Origin: CANJJB01 sp964449295
Lineage (GTDB): Bacteria; Chlamydiota; Chlamydiia; Chlamydiales; Rhabdochlamydiaceae
Length of the DNA: 6,401 nt
Assembly: GCA_964449295.1 (NCBI GenBank)
Contig: CAYUZN010000108.1
Location: 1 to 6,401, forward strand
Direction of reading: 5' to 3'
The translations under genes were made by a program, and so were the position numbers. This document shows, piece by piece, positions 1 through 6,067 of this stretch (positions within the stretch are counted from its first letter, which is position 1; the number at the start of each line of letters is the position of its first letter). Under the pieces are notes generated by a model. The model saw nothing but the letters and a program-made list of their open reading frames with translations, did not search any database and was not told where the DNA came from.

Positions 1-303
1 AAAAATCGTAAAGTTATCGAAGAAGGTGGAAAACCTGCCCAAGCAGCCCCTGTCCTTCTCGGTATCACGAAAGCCTCGCTCTCAACAGACTCCTTTATCT
101 CGGCTGCCTCCTTCCAAGAGACCACAAGGGTTCTCACCGATGCAGCTTCAGAAGGTAAAACCGATTACCTCCTCGACTTCAAGTCGAACGTCATCACAGG
201 TCACATGCCTCCTGGCGGTACAGGCTTCCATGCCTTTGACAAACGCGTCCGTGAGTGCATCGACCCAGAGTCTCAAGAAGAGCTCGTCTTTTCTTTTACC
301 TAA
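1..303 (+). CDS. rpoC: DNA-directed RNA polymerase subunit beta' (C-terminal 100 residues, 5' end outside window)
   Basis: This is the 3' end of the gene for the largest catalytic core subunit of RNA polymerase, in frame 1 from the first base to a TAA stop. The visible tail begins with the conserved PVLLGITKASLSTDSFISAA segment (residues 17-36 of the visible part), continues with SFQETTRVLTDAA (37-49), and reaches the conserved C-terminal element ending GHMPPGGTGF (67-76). After that comes a 24-residue acidic tail ending LVFSFT. The LVF tail and GGTGF ending match what I know of chlamydial RpoC. The family consensus near residues 59-71 is roughly G-x-K-E-N-V-I-x-G-x-x-I-P; here it reads D-F-K-S-N-V-I-T-G-H-M-P-P, so three usually conserved positions differ. 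Codons here often end in C, unlike the A/T-ending codons of the next two genes. A strong terminator follows 12 bases after the stop, so rpoC ends its transcription unit. In Chlamydiaceae the next gene is normally transaldolase (tal), which is absent here. Confidence 0.95.
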   Translation, partial: KNRKVIEEGGKPAQAAPVLLGITKASLSTDSFISAASFQETTRVLTDAASEGKTDYLLDFKSNVITGHMPPGGTGFHAFDKRVRECIDPESQEELVFSFT

Positions 304-315
304 GTACATATCTCT

Positions 316-347
316 TAGCCCCCTCTCTTTGTAGGGGGCTATTTTTA
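316..347 (+). terminator. Intrinsic (rho-independent) terminator of the rpoC transcription unit
   Basis: A perfect 9-bp stem (TAGCCCCCT at 316-324 with AGGGGGCTA at 333-341) encloses an 8-base loop and is followed directly by TTTTT (342-346). Its position 12 bases after the rpoC stop is typical. The stem has a run of five consecutive C:G pairs, so it should be strong. It implies that the coiled-coil genes downstream need their own promoter. Confidence 0.88.
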
Positions 348-427
348 TGACAAATATTTTCTTTAATACAATTTTAATCCAAGAAATGATAAAATTTGTG
401 CATTAAAATTTATATTAGGTGTATTCC

Positions 428-1060
428 ATGGATATTAAAAACCTTTCTTTAGCTCAAGCAGTAGGAGGGGCCCTTTTATTAACAACAGCTAGCTATCTTA
501 TCTCTCCCTCTATTCGAGAAAAAATAAACTCTATTTCAGATGGTTTTTTTAGATTTATAGCCACCTCTCTCTTGTCTGAAACCACTCGCCGAAGCTTGGT
601 TAATCGAGTCACTGAGTTTCTGTCATGTCCAAATCAACTAAAAAAGACACAAGAAGATCAACTAAAAAAGACACAAGAAGAGCTCAACTCATTAACACAA
701 GAAGAACAACAACTAAGAGCTCAAATAGAGGAAGTGCGTCAGAAAATTGCAAACTGTCAGACGCAACAAACAGCGCAAGAAGACAAGCAAAAAGCCCAAA
801 TTACAAAAAGACAAAAGCTAACGTCTCAACAAAACGAGCTAAAAGACCAGAAAAACGTACTAGACGTGCAGTTCACATCTTTAAAAGATGCAGAAGAACA
901 GCAAAAGAGACTAGAGTTAGAGATCTCGGCATATGCAACAAAGAAAGCAGATTTACAAAATCGTATTAAAGATTTGAGAAAAGACTTGGAAAATCTTCGA
1001 TTGGAGTTTGAGGCTCAAAAGGCATCACTACAATTTTATAACAGCCAGAGGACAACATGA
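428..1060 (+). CDS. Membrane-anchored coiled-coil protein, 210 aa, unrecognised family (first gene of coiled-coil pair)
   Basis: I do not recognise a named family. Residues 11-25 (AVGGALLLTTASYLI) are hydrophobic and could be one membrane segment. An amphipathic stretch follows at about 38-50, then the motif LLSETTRRSLVNR at 48-60. From about residue 70 to 207 the protein is almost continuous E/Q/K/L-rich coiled coil, containing an exact eight-residue duplication (QLKKTQED then QLKKTQEE). I chose ATG 428 because AGGT at 417-420 sits about 7 bases upstream. A GTG at 419 would add three residues but overlaps that Shine-Dalgarno sequence. The stop overlaps the next gene as ATGA, implying translational coupling. 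The AT-rich leader at 348-427 must carry the promoter; TAAAAT at 390-395 is a possible -10, but I see no convincing -35. The N-terminal module is shared with the downstream protein. Inferred role: a tethered scaffold or partner of the 1050-residue protein. An inclusion-membrane protein is possible, but the bilobed hydrophobic domain of classical Inc proteins is not evident. Confidence 0.82.
   Translation: MDIKNLSLAQAVGGALLLTTASYLISPSIREKINSISDGFFRFIATSLLSETTRRSLVNRVTEFLSCPNQLKKTQEDQLKKTQEELNSLTQEEQQLRAQIEEVRQKIANCQTQQTAQEDKQKAQITKRQKLTSQQNELKDQKNVLDVQFTSLKDAEEQQKRLELEISAYATKKADLQNRIKDLRKDLENLRLEFEAQKASLQFYNSQRTT
634..681 (+). repeat. Perfect 24-bp tandem duplication inside the first coiled-coil gene
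   Basis: The 24 bases at 634-657 (beginning TCAACTAAAAAAGACACAAG) are repeated without a mismatch at 658-681. The unit is a multiple of three and adds eight residues (QLKKTQED/E) at the start of the coiled coil while preserving the frame. Eight residues is not a whole number of heptads, so the duplication shifts the coiled-coil register by one residue. Complete identity suggests a recent slippage event or ongoing copy-number variation. Confidence 0.95.
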
Positions 1061-4000
1061 CTATAGCAAATATCTTTAGCAAATTTCCTCTTTCATCTAA
1101 AGTCACGGGAGTTCTTGCTCTGACAGCTGTTGCAAGCTGTTTCATGAGTCAAAGAGTGCGTTCTTTTACATGCGGTGTGTTTAAAGACCTGACTAAGGCA
1201 CTCCTTTCTAGATCTACAAGGCAGAGTTTAGTTAATAGAGCTATTCGCATACTTTTGCCAGAAAAGAAACAACCCCCGTCTCCTAAAGAAGAGCAACAAA
1301 AAGAACGAGAATTACAACTTAAAACCGATATAGTTAGTCAATTAAAAACAGAGTTGACAACACTTAATCAAACTTTCCGAGAAAAACATAATACTTTGTC
1401 TCAGATAACCACATCTGCAAGAAATTCAGAAAATATATTAGCCAGAGATAGAGCTCAATATGAAAAAGATATCCAGGATTTAAAAGCAAGACAAGCTGCC
1501 TTAACATCCAAGTTGCAAGAGCGAGAAGCTCAAAAGCAAAATTTAGATCCTCAAGGACAAGTAGAAAGAGATGCAGAACTTGCTGCTCTAAACTCTGAAA
1601 TTGCTAATTTAGAAGAAGAACAAAAACGCCTGCCAACGAATCTTTCTTTGCAGCGTGCCGCGCTAGCAATTGAGGAAAGCAAAAAAGCGTCTCATAGAGT
1701 AGAGGCTAATAAGTCAGCTTTACTTAATCTTGAAGAGCAAGCAAAGCTCTTTTTCAAAAACGATAAGGCATTTTCATCACTTGACGTCAACGATCAAGCT
1801 TCCTTAATCAATCTTCTCAAAAACTTTTTTAGTTTGTGTGTTCAAGCAGCAGCTAATTCGGGAGCCTCACCTGCACAAATGCGTTCTAAAATGGCATTAA
1901 CGCAGACCAAAAGAGCAAAACAAGAAGAATTACTATCTATGTGTGTTGCTAAGAAGCTCATAACTGAAGATCAAAAAGCAACCCTTTTAGAAAAACTTAC
2001 TGAAGCGGGGCAGCAGCTTTCTCAAGAAGAAAAAAAGAAATCACAGCTGACTCTGATTGCAAAATACTACCCTTATTTAGTTCCTCAGAGTCTAAAACAA
2101 GAGCATATCGACTACTATTACAACCTGGCTTATCGAATCGAAACTCAGATTAACAACTTAGAAAGAAGTTTCGATAAACTGATTGAGCGTGCACAGCTGC
2201 CTCCAGACAGCTCCTCTCTTTATAAAATCAAAGTTAATTTTACTGGTCGAGAAGACAAACCATTTGAAGTGACAGCAGAGTTTGCAGAGAAGAATCCCTT
2301 CTTAGGATATAGCCTTTGCGTTTTTCTACATGAAGCTCAAATTTTAACAGAAGATAAAAAATGGAATGGGGAGCAAAAATTTGTTCTAACCAAAGAAGAG
2401 TTTAATAAATTTAACTCCCATTTGAAAGAAAGCGATCAGTTATTTGAACAGGCAACAAATGTCTTTAGAGAGCTACTGTGTGAGGAAGATATGTCTCCCT
2501 ATATTAAGCTCGCCCAAAAATCTAAGAAAGAATTTTTGGAGAACATGGCCAAAACAGCGATAGCTACTTCTGAAGCGATAAGTGACTGTAGAGAAAAAGC
2601 TCTTGAAGTAGGCTTGCTGTTTGGACAAATAGGGCTTCACATCGAAAATCACCCTGAAAAAGTATTTATCAAAGGCGAAATAGAAAAAATCTATCGATTA
2701 GAAGAAATGAAGAGTTTCGGTGATGTTTTTAAAACATTTGTAACAGGAACCTATTTAACAAATTTGAATACATTTCAGCTAAGGCAAATACTGCCTCGTT
2801 TAAGACAGCTTCTTGTTTTTCAGCGTTATGCTACAGACTATTCAAAGGAAAAATCTTTATGTAAATCTTTAGGCGCTCTTGTTGGTACAGGTATCTTATT
2901 AGGAGAAGCTGCTACTTTCCGTGGAGCACGTTCTAAATATAAAAACGAAAAACTTCTAGCTAAATCTATTTTTATGAGACCTATTTCTCTGAGTTGGACA
3001 AATCTTATAACATTTACTTCCACTGATCAGGAGAGATTGCACCAACCATTTGATAGTCTAATTTCCAACCTAGAAGAAAATGATTTGATGAAATTTAAAG
3101 AAGCACAAGATCAATCGATGAAAGACTTGATGCTATCTCACACCGTGCCTTATTTTAAACAACTTCCAGAGTCTTACAAGCCATCTAAAGAAGCAATTAC
3201 CCAACTATATGGAACTGAAGCAAAAAAAGATTATGGAGAGACACGAGGTGTTTTTAGAGATCTTAAGAGGTTATTTGGAAGCTTTAAAGAGGCTCCTGTT
3301 GTTAAAGCTAAAATAGATGAAATGCCTGAGCTTGAGCAAAAAATAGACGGATTGAGAGAGGCTCTTGAAGATCGGATTATGACTAAATACCCCGGATTAC
3401 CAGAGACTGGTTGGCCATCTTCAAAAAAACTCATGAGAGAGTCTATCGAGACATTAGAGCTCTATGTTGCTTCAGTCGTTAATCAACAAGAGTCAAAAGC
3501 AACCAAAGAATCGATAGAGATTTCATTATCTCAAGTGATTGATCTTGATATTCCAGCACTGAAAGCTGGTTGTGATGAAGGGTTAATGGGCAGGATTTTG
3601 AGTTTGTATATTGCACTGTCAGTTGATGGCAATCCAAGCCTTGAGAAACATATCGTTCAAGTCCAAAAAGATTGCATAGAACAAGCCAGCAATGCCTTTA
3701 GGCAGGACATATATCAAGCAGGTAACTCATCGCATATTCCAGTGTATGTTCAAGAGATATATAATTTCTTAACTATTTTAAAATTGCCAAATGAGGCGCA
3801 AAAAACTCATGCCGACTTATCGCCAAATGCCAAAACGATCTTTTTTACCTTTGTACAAAAATACACAGCTGAAAAAATTTACGCAGAATCAAAAAGCTTT
3901 TTAGAAACAACACTCCGTTTATTAACATCGGAAGAAAATACAGAGGAAAATGACTCTAAAGTTTATGCGATGCTTAAAAGTATAGGATTTGGAACTACCG

Positions 4001-4209
4001 ATGAAAAGCTTGATCGGAAATATCGATTAAACGGCAACAAGGAAAACCCTTGGCAATATCACTTCATTGAAGCAGATCTTATACAATACCTACCAAACTA
4101 CTTAGTGGAAAAGAAGATTATTGTAGTTTCTAAACCTTCAGCACGAGGGCCTACTTTCCAAAAAGAAGGTGGCGCTATTATGTCTCTGGAAGCTCCTAGA
4201 TATATATAA
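1057..4209 (+). CDS. Large coiled-coil/helical protein, 1050 aa, unrecognised family (second gene of coiled-coil pair)
   Basis: No enzyme or named domain is recognisable to me. The order seen is: a hydrophobic stretch at residues 16-30 (VTGVLALTAVASCFM), possibly a single membrane anchor; the motif LLSRSTRQSLVNR at 49-61, shared with the upstream protein; a Pro-rich hinge (residues 68-77); and a strongly charged coiled coil at about 77-232, interrupted by DPQGQ near 164-168. About 800 mostly helical residues follow, with little low complexity. A small hydrophobic patch (GALVGTGILLGEA) lies near residues 607-619, too short and glycine-rich to call a membrane helix with confidence. The C-terminal half holds GCDEGLMGR near residue 840, and the last 50 residues are more aromatic. 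The ATG at 1057 overlaps the previous stop (ATGA) and follows AGAGGA at 1047-1052. No clear terminator follows. Size, anchor plus coiled coil, and probable chlamydial origin make a secreted or host-interacting structural protein plausible, but this is inference. An SMC-like ATPase is unlikely because no Walker motifs are seen. Confidence 0.87.
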   Translation: MTIANIFSKFPLSSKVTGVLALTAVASCFMSQRVRSFTCGVFKDLTKALLSRSTRQSLVNRAIRILLPEKKQPPSPKEEQQKERELQLKTDIVSQLKTELTTLNQTFREKHNTLSQITTSARNSENILARDRAQYEKDIQDLKARQAALTSKLQEREAQKQNLDPQGQVERDAELAALNSEIANLEEEQKRLPTNLSLQRAALAIEESKKASHRVEANKSALLNLEEQAKLFFKNDKAFSSLDVNDQASLINLLKNFFSLCVQAAANSGASPAQMRSKMALTQTKRAKQEELLSMCVAKKLITEDQKATLLEKLTEAGQQLSQEEKKKSQLTLIAKYYPYLVPQSLKQEHIDYYYNLAYRIETQINNLERSFDKLIERAQLPPDSSSLYKIKVNFTGREDKPFEVTAEFAEKNPFLGYSLCVFLHEAQILTEDKKWNGEQKFVLTKEEFNKFNSHLKESDQLFEQATNVFRELLCEEDMSPYIKLAQKSKKEFLENMAKTAIATSEAISDCREKALEVGLLFGQIGLHIENHPEKVFIKGEIEKIYRLEEMKSFGDVFKTFVTGTYLTNLNTFQLRQILPRLRQLLVFQRYATDYSKEKSLCKSLGALVGTGILLGEAATFRGARSKYKNEKLLAKSIFMRPISLSWTNLITFTSTDQERLHQPFDSLISNLEENDLMKFKEAQDQSMKDLMLSHTVPYFKQLPESYKPSKEAITQLYGTEAKKDYGETRGVFRDLKRLFGSFKEAPVVKAKIDEMPELEQKIDGLREALEDRIMTKYPGLPETGWPSSKKLMRESIETLELYVASVVNQQESKATKESIEISLSQVIDLDIPALKAGCDEGLMGRILSLYIALSVDGNPSLEKHIVQVQKDCIEQASNAFRQDIYQAGNSSHIPVYVQEIYNFLTILKLPNEAQKTHADLSPNAKTIFFTFVQKYTAEKIYAESKSFLETTLRLLTSEENTEENDSKVYAMLKSIGFGTTDEKLDRKYRLNGNKENPWQYHFIEADLIQYLPNYLVEKKIIVVSKPSARGPTFQKEGGAIMSLEAPRYI

Positions 4210-4224
4210 GATCTTATAAATGAA
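4201..4224. repeat. Palindrome-containing repeat, left copy, flanking the ABC exporter operon
   Basis: This 24-base stretch overlaps the stop codon of the 1050-residue protein gene. It matches the copy at 6067-6093 at 23 of 24 positions once a 3-base insertion (TCA) in the right copy is allowed. The longest exact match is 14 bases, ATAAGATCTTATAA. The core at 4205-4218 is a perfect 14-bp palindrome around AGATCT. Both copies lie in the same orientation, just outside the exporter operon. Possible meanings are a recombination or insertion boundary, a shared operator, or a remnant of a duplicated gene end. Confidence 0.7.
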
Positions 4225-4249
4225 TAAATTAGCGATTTATGTCGCAAAG

Positions 4250-4308
4250 TGCCAACGGTTATGGCATTTTGATATGTAAAACGCCAAAACGGATAGAGTT
4301 TTGCAGCG
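4250..4308 (+). promoter_or_regulatory. Leader with three overlapping, mutually exclusive hairpins upstream of the ABC exporter
   Basis: Three stems share arms within 59 bases. Hairpin A pairs TGCCA 4250-4254 with TGGCA 4262-4266. Hairpin B pairs TGGCATTTT 4262-4270 with AAAACGCCA 4278-4286, with one A/C mismatch. Hairpin C pairs CGC 4282-4284 with GCG 4306-4308 and CAAAAC 4285-4290 with GTTTTG 4298-4303, with a 2-base bulge. B cannot form together with A or with C, the logic of an attenuator or RNA switch, but no U-tract follows B. A weak sigma70-like pair overlaps the region (TTGATA 4269-4274, then GATAGA 4292-4297 after 17 bases; the -10 is poor). The rest of the 4210-4326 gap holds a 4-bp hairpin (4232-4245) and the exporter ribosome binding site (AAGAGA 4314-4319). 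Confidence 0.3.
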
Positions 4309-4326
4309 TATACAAGAGATACGAGA

Positions 4327-5256
4327 ATGCAACCTGTTTTAAGTGTCACAAATTTACGTAAAGTTTATCAAGGGAACAAAGTTCCGTTTGTTGCGGTAGA
4401 TGGGATCTCGTTTGATTTAGCACCGGGTGAAATTTTGGGTCTTTTGGGGGCCAATGGTGCGGGGAAGACGACAACCATTCAAATGCTGCTCAGCACACTC
4501 ACATATACATCTGGATCAATTATTTATTTTGGGAAAGATTTTTCAAAACATAGATCAGAGGTTTTGCAACATATCGCTTTTGCAAGTACCTATGTCAGCC
4601 TTCCGTGGAATTTGACGATTGCACAGAACTTAGAAGTCTTTGGCTACTTCTATAGCCTTTCAAGAAAGCAAATCAAAGAGAGGATGGACCCTCTTTTAGA
4701 GAGATTTGGTATTTTAGACAAAAAGCATGTGATGATCAGCCAGCTATCGGCAGGTCAGATTACCCGGCTTATGATTGTGAAAGCGTTTTTGGTTGATCCA
4801 AAAATTATTCTTCTCGATGAGCCAACAGCGTCTTTAGATCCCGATGTCGCTCATGAGGTGTGTCAGTTTCTTCTCGAAGAGAGAGACCACAAGGGCCTTT
4901 CTATTCTTTTTACCTCGCATAAAATGGATGAAGTGGCAGAGCTGTGTGACAGGGTTTTGTTTATGCAAAAAGGGCAGTTAATTGCCAATGATATCCCTGA
5001 AAATCTCGTGAAGAGTATTTCAAAATGCCGGCTTCAATTGATTGTAGCTCAAGGGATGGACAAGGTGATTGGTTTTGCAACTGATAGGCAACTTGAGTAT
5101 AAGATCGAACATAGAGCCATTGAAATTGAGATTGATGAAACTTTGATTCCACAATTTTTAAATCAACTCGCTCACATCGATATCACTTATTCACAGATTA
5201 AAATTTTGCAGCCAACACTTGAAGATTACTTTTTAAAAATGGTAGGACATAGATGA
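4327..5256 (+). CDS. ABC transporter ATP-binding protein (ABC-2 exporter type), 309 aa
   Basis: This is the cytoplasmic nucleotide-binding subunit that would power export through the adjacent permease. Key motifs are the Walker A GANGAGKTT (residues 41-49), the signature LSAGQ (140-144, instead of LSGGQ), the Walker B ILLDEP (161-166) with the D-loop SLDPD (169-173), and the H-loop histidine H198 in TSHKM. A C-terminal extension (about 225-309) ends PTLEDYFLKMVG, like the PxLEDxFL tail of DrrA/NodI-type exporters. The Q-loop is unusual: FASTYVSLPWNLT (85-97) has S-T where P-Q is normally found. I recall ABC-2 exporter ATPases with a similar (F/N)-x-S-x-Y-V-x-L-P pattern, so this may mark a subfamily rather than a defect. 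The ATG at 4327 follows AAGAGA at 4314-4319. The stop overlaps the permease start by ATGA, so the two are one operon. The substrate cannot be told; drug, polysaccharide or lipid export are family possibilities. Confidence 0.95.
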   Translation: MQPVLSVTNLRKVYQGNKVPFVAVDGISFDLAPGEILGLLGANGAGKTTTIQMLLSTLTYTSGSIIYFGKDFSKHRSEVLQHIAFASTYVSLPWNLTIAQNLEVFGYFYSLSRKQIKERMDPLLERFGILDKKHVMISQLSAGQITRLMIVKAFLVDPKIILLDEPTASLDPDVAHEVCQFLLEERDHKGLSILFTSHKMDEVAELCDRVLFMQKGQLIANDIPENLVKSISKCRLQLIVAQGMDKVIGFATDRQLEYKIEHRAIEIEIDETLIPQFLNQLAHIDITYSQIKILQPTLEDYFLKMVGHR

Positions 5257-6035
5257 GTTTTCGTAGAAGCTGGGGTGTTTTTTTACGTTATTTTTATGTG
5301 TCAACTAAACTCGATCAGATTGCCGATCTATTTTACTGGCCGGCTATCGATATTTTTTTATGGGGGATGACAACTATCTGGCTAGACACTCATAAAGAAG
5401 TCTCTTCCAATTTAGCTTTAACAGTACTGACAGCTCTTATATTTTGGCAAATTATTTGGCGAGGTAACTATGAGGTGGCTGTCAACCTCTTACAAGAGTT
5501 TTGGAGTCGCAATCTTTCCAATCTCTTTTCGACGCCTCTTAAGTTGGGAGAGTGGATTTTGGGAGTGATCTTACTCTGTATTTTTAAAATTACCATTAGC
5601 TTCTCTTTTGGAGCGCTCTTAGTCTTTCTTTTATATGAAATGAATGTCTTGACGATCGGATGGTCTTTCTTACCTTTTGCAGGTTCTCTTATCATCTCAG
5701 GATGGATGATCGGTTTTTTCGCAGCCTCTGTGATTATCTACTGGGGGCAAAGGCTTCAGATGATAGCTTGGATGACAGCTTATATTTTTCTGCCCTTTTT
5801 TGCTGTCTTTTATCCTGTAGAAGCTTTGCCGTCTTGGGCACAAAAGATAGCCTGGTGCCTTCCTCCTACCTATATTTTTGAAGGAATGCGCACTCTTCTA
5901 AAAGGAGGGGCCTTTCCCACTTATTCTTTTCTTATGAGCTTAATACTTAACATATTATATTTATCTATAGCCATTGTCCTATTTAAAAAGACATTCGAAA
6001 AAAGTAGAGAAAAAGGTCTTGCAAGACTTGAGTAA
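5253..6035 (+). CDS. ABC-2 type transport permease, 260 aa
   Basis: This is the inner-membrane subunit that would form the channel for the ATPase encoded just upstream. About six hydrophobic segments are visible, near residues 25-44, 53-70, 103-127, 136-162, 168-188 and 226-245. A cytoplasmic loop with RNLSNLFSTPLKLGEW (86-101) matches the conserved N-L-F-x-x-P-L-x-x-x-E-W element of ABC-2 permeases, thought to contact the ATPase. The segment YPVEALPSWAQKIAWCLPPT (187-206) before the last helix is also typical, as is the basic C-terminal tail. Length fits the family (about 250-270). The start is well supported: ATG 5253 overlaps the ATPase stop and AGGA lies at 5244-5247. Two such permeases would be expected per transporter, as a homodimer, since no second permease gene is present. 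Only 18 bases separate its stop from the stop of the convergent gene. Confidence 0.94.
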   Translation: MSFRRSWGVFLRYFYVSTKLDQIADLFYWPAIDIFLWGMTTIWLDTHKEVSSNLALTVLTALIFWQIIWRGNYEVAVNLLQEFWSRNLSNLFSTPLKLGEWILGVILLCIFKITISFSFGALLVFLLYEMNVLTIGWSFLPFAGSLIISGWMIGFFAASVIIYWGQRLQMIAWMTAYIFLPFFAVFYPVEALPSWAQKIAWCLPPTYIFEGMRTLLKGGAFPTYSFLMSLILNILYLSIAIVLFKKTFEKSREKGLARLE

Positions 6036-6067
6036 AAAGAGGCAAAACCAAGCTCATTGAGGCTGGT
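6036..6067 (-). terminator. Possible terminator for the convergent small membrane-protein gene (weak)
   Basis: On the minus strand an imperfect hairpin (ACCAGCCTC / GAGCTTGGT, plus positions 6067-6047, with one bulged base on each arm) is followed by a T-rich run (TTTGCCTCTTTTT, plus 6046-6034). It overlaps the last codons of the minus-strand gene. A second weak minus-strand option is the palindrome GTCTTGCAAGAC (6016-6027) followed by CTTTTT, inside the permease 3' end. The stems are short, so confidence is low. I see no equivalent T-tract for plus-strand termination. Confidence 0.28.

Noticed and set aside
26..334. Open frame of 102 residues at the left end
   Set aside because: It lies out of frame over rpoC and its Ser/Pro/Gln-rich product is meaningless; it also runs into the terminator stem.
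625..969. A 114-residue Lys/Arg/Thr-rich open frame (STKKDTRR repeats) overlapping the first coiled-coil gene, resembling a chlamydial histone-like protein
   Set aside because: It is the shifted reading of A-rich Lys/Glu/Gln codons and of the tandem duplication. The overlapping 210-residue frame has a clear start, an overlap with the next gene and a shared N-terminal motif.
428..1060. First coiled-coil protein as an IncA-like SNARE-mimic
   Set aside because: It has only one short hydrophobic segment instead of the bilobed pair, and coiled-coil content alone does not support homology.
4074..4083. Possible third copy of the AGATCTTATA motif inside the giant gene
   Set aside because: Only ten bases match and the flanks do not resemble the two bracketing repeats.
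1057..4209. Giant protein as an SMC/Rad50-type ATPase
   Set aside because: No Walker A, signature or Walker B motif is present, and the coiled coil is short relative to the protein.
4269..4297. Sigma70-like promoter TTGATA-17 bases-GATAGA before the exporter
   Set aside because: The -35 is good but the -10 matches only three of six bases, and it overlaps the hairpins; not strong enough for a separate feature.
4098..4349. Minus-strand open frame of 83 residues across the end of the giant gene, the leader and the exporter start
   Set aside because: It overlaps two real genes and shows no coherent domain. Its one interesting piece, FIRSYIY, comes from the repeat at 4201-4224, reported separately.
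6016..6027. Perfect palindrome GTCTTGCAAGAC in the permease 3' end
   Set aside because: Twelve bases inside coding sequence can arise by chance; kept only as a weak alternative terminator for the minus-strand gene.
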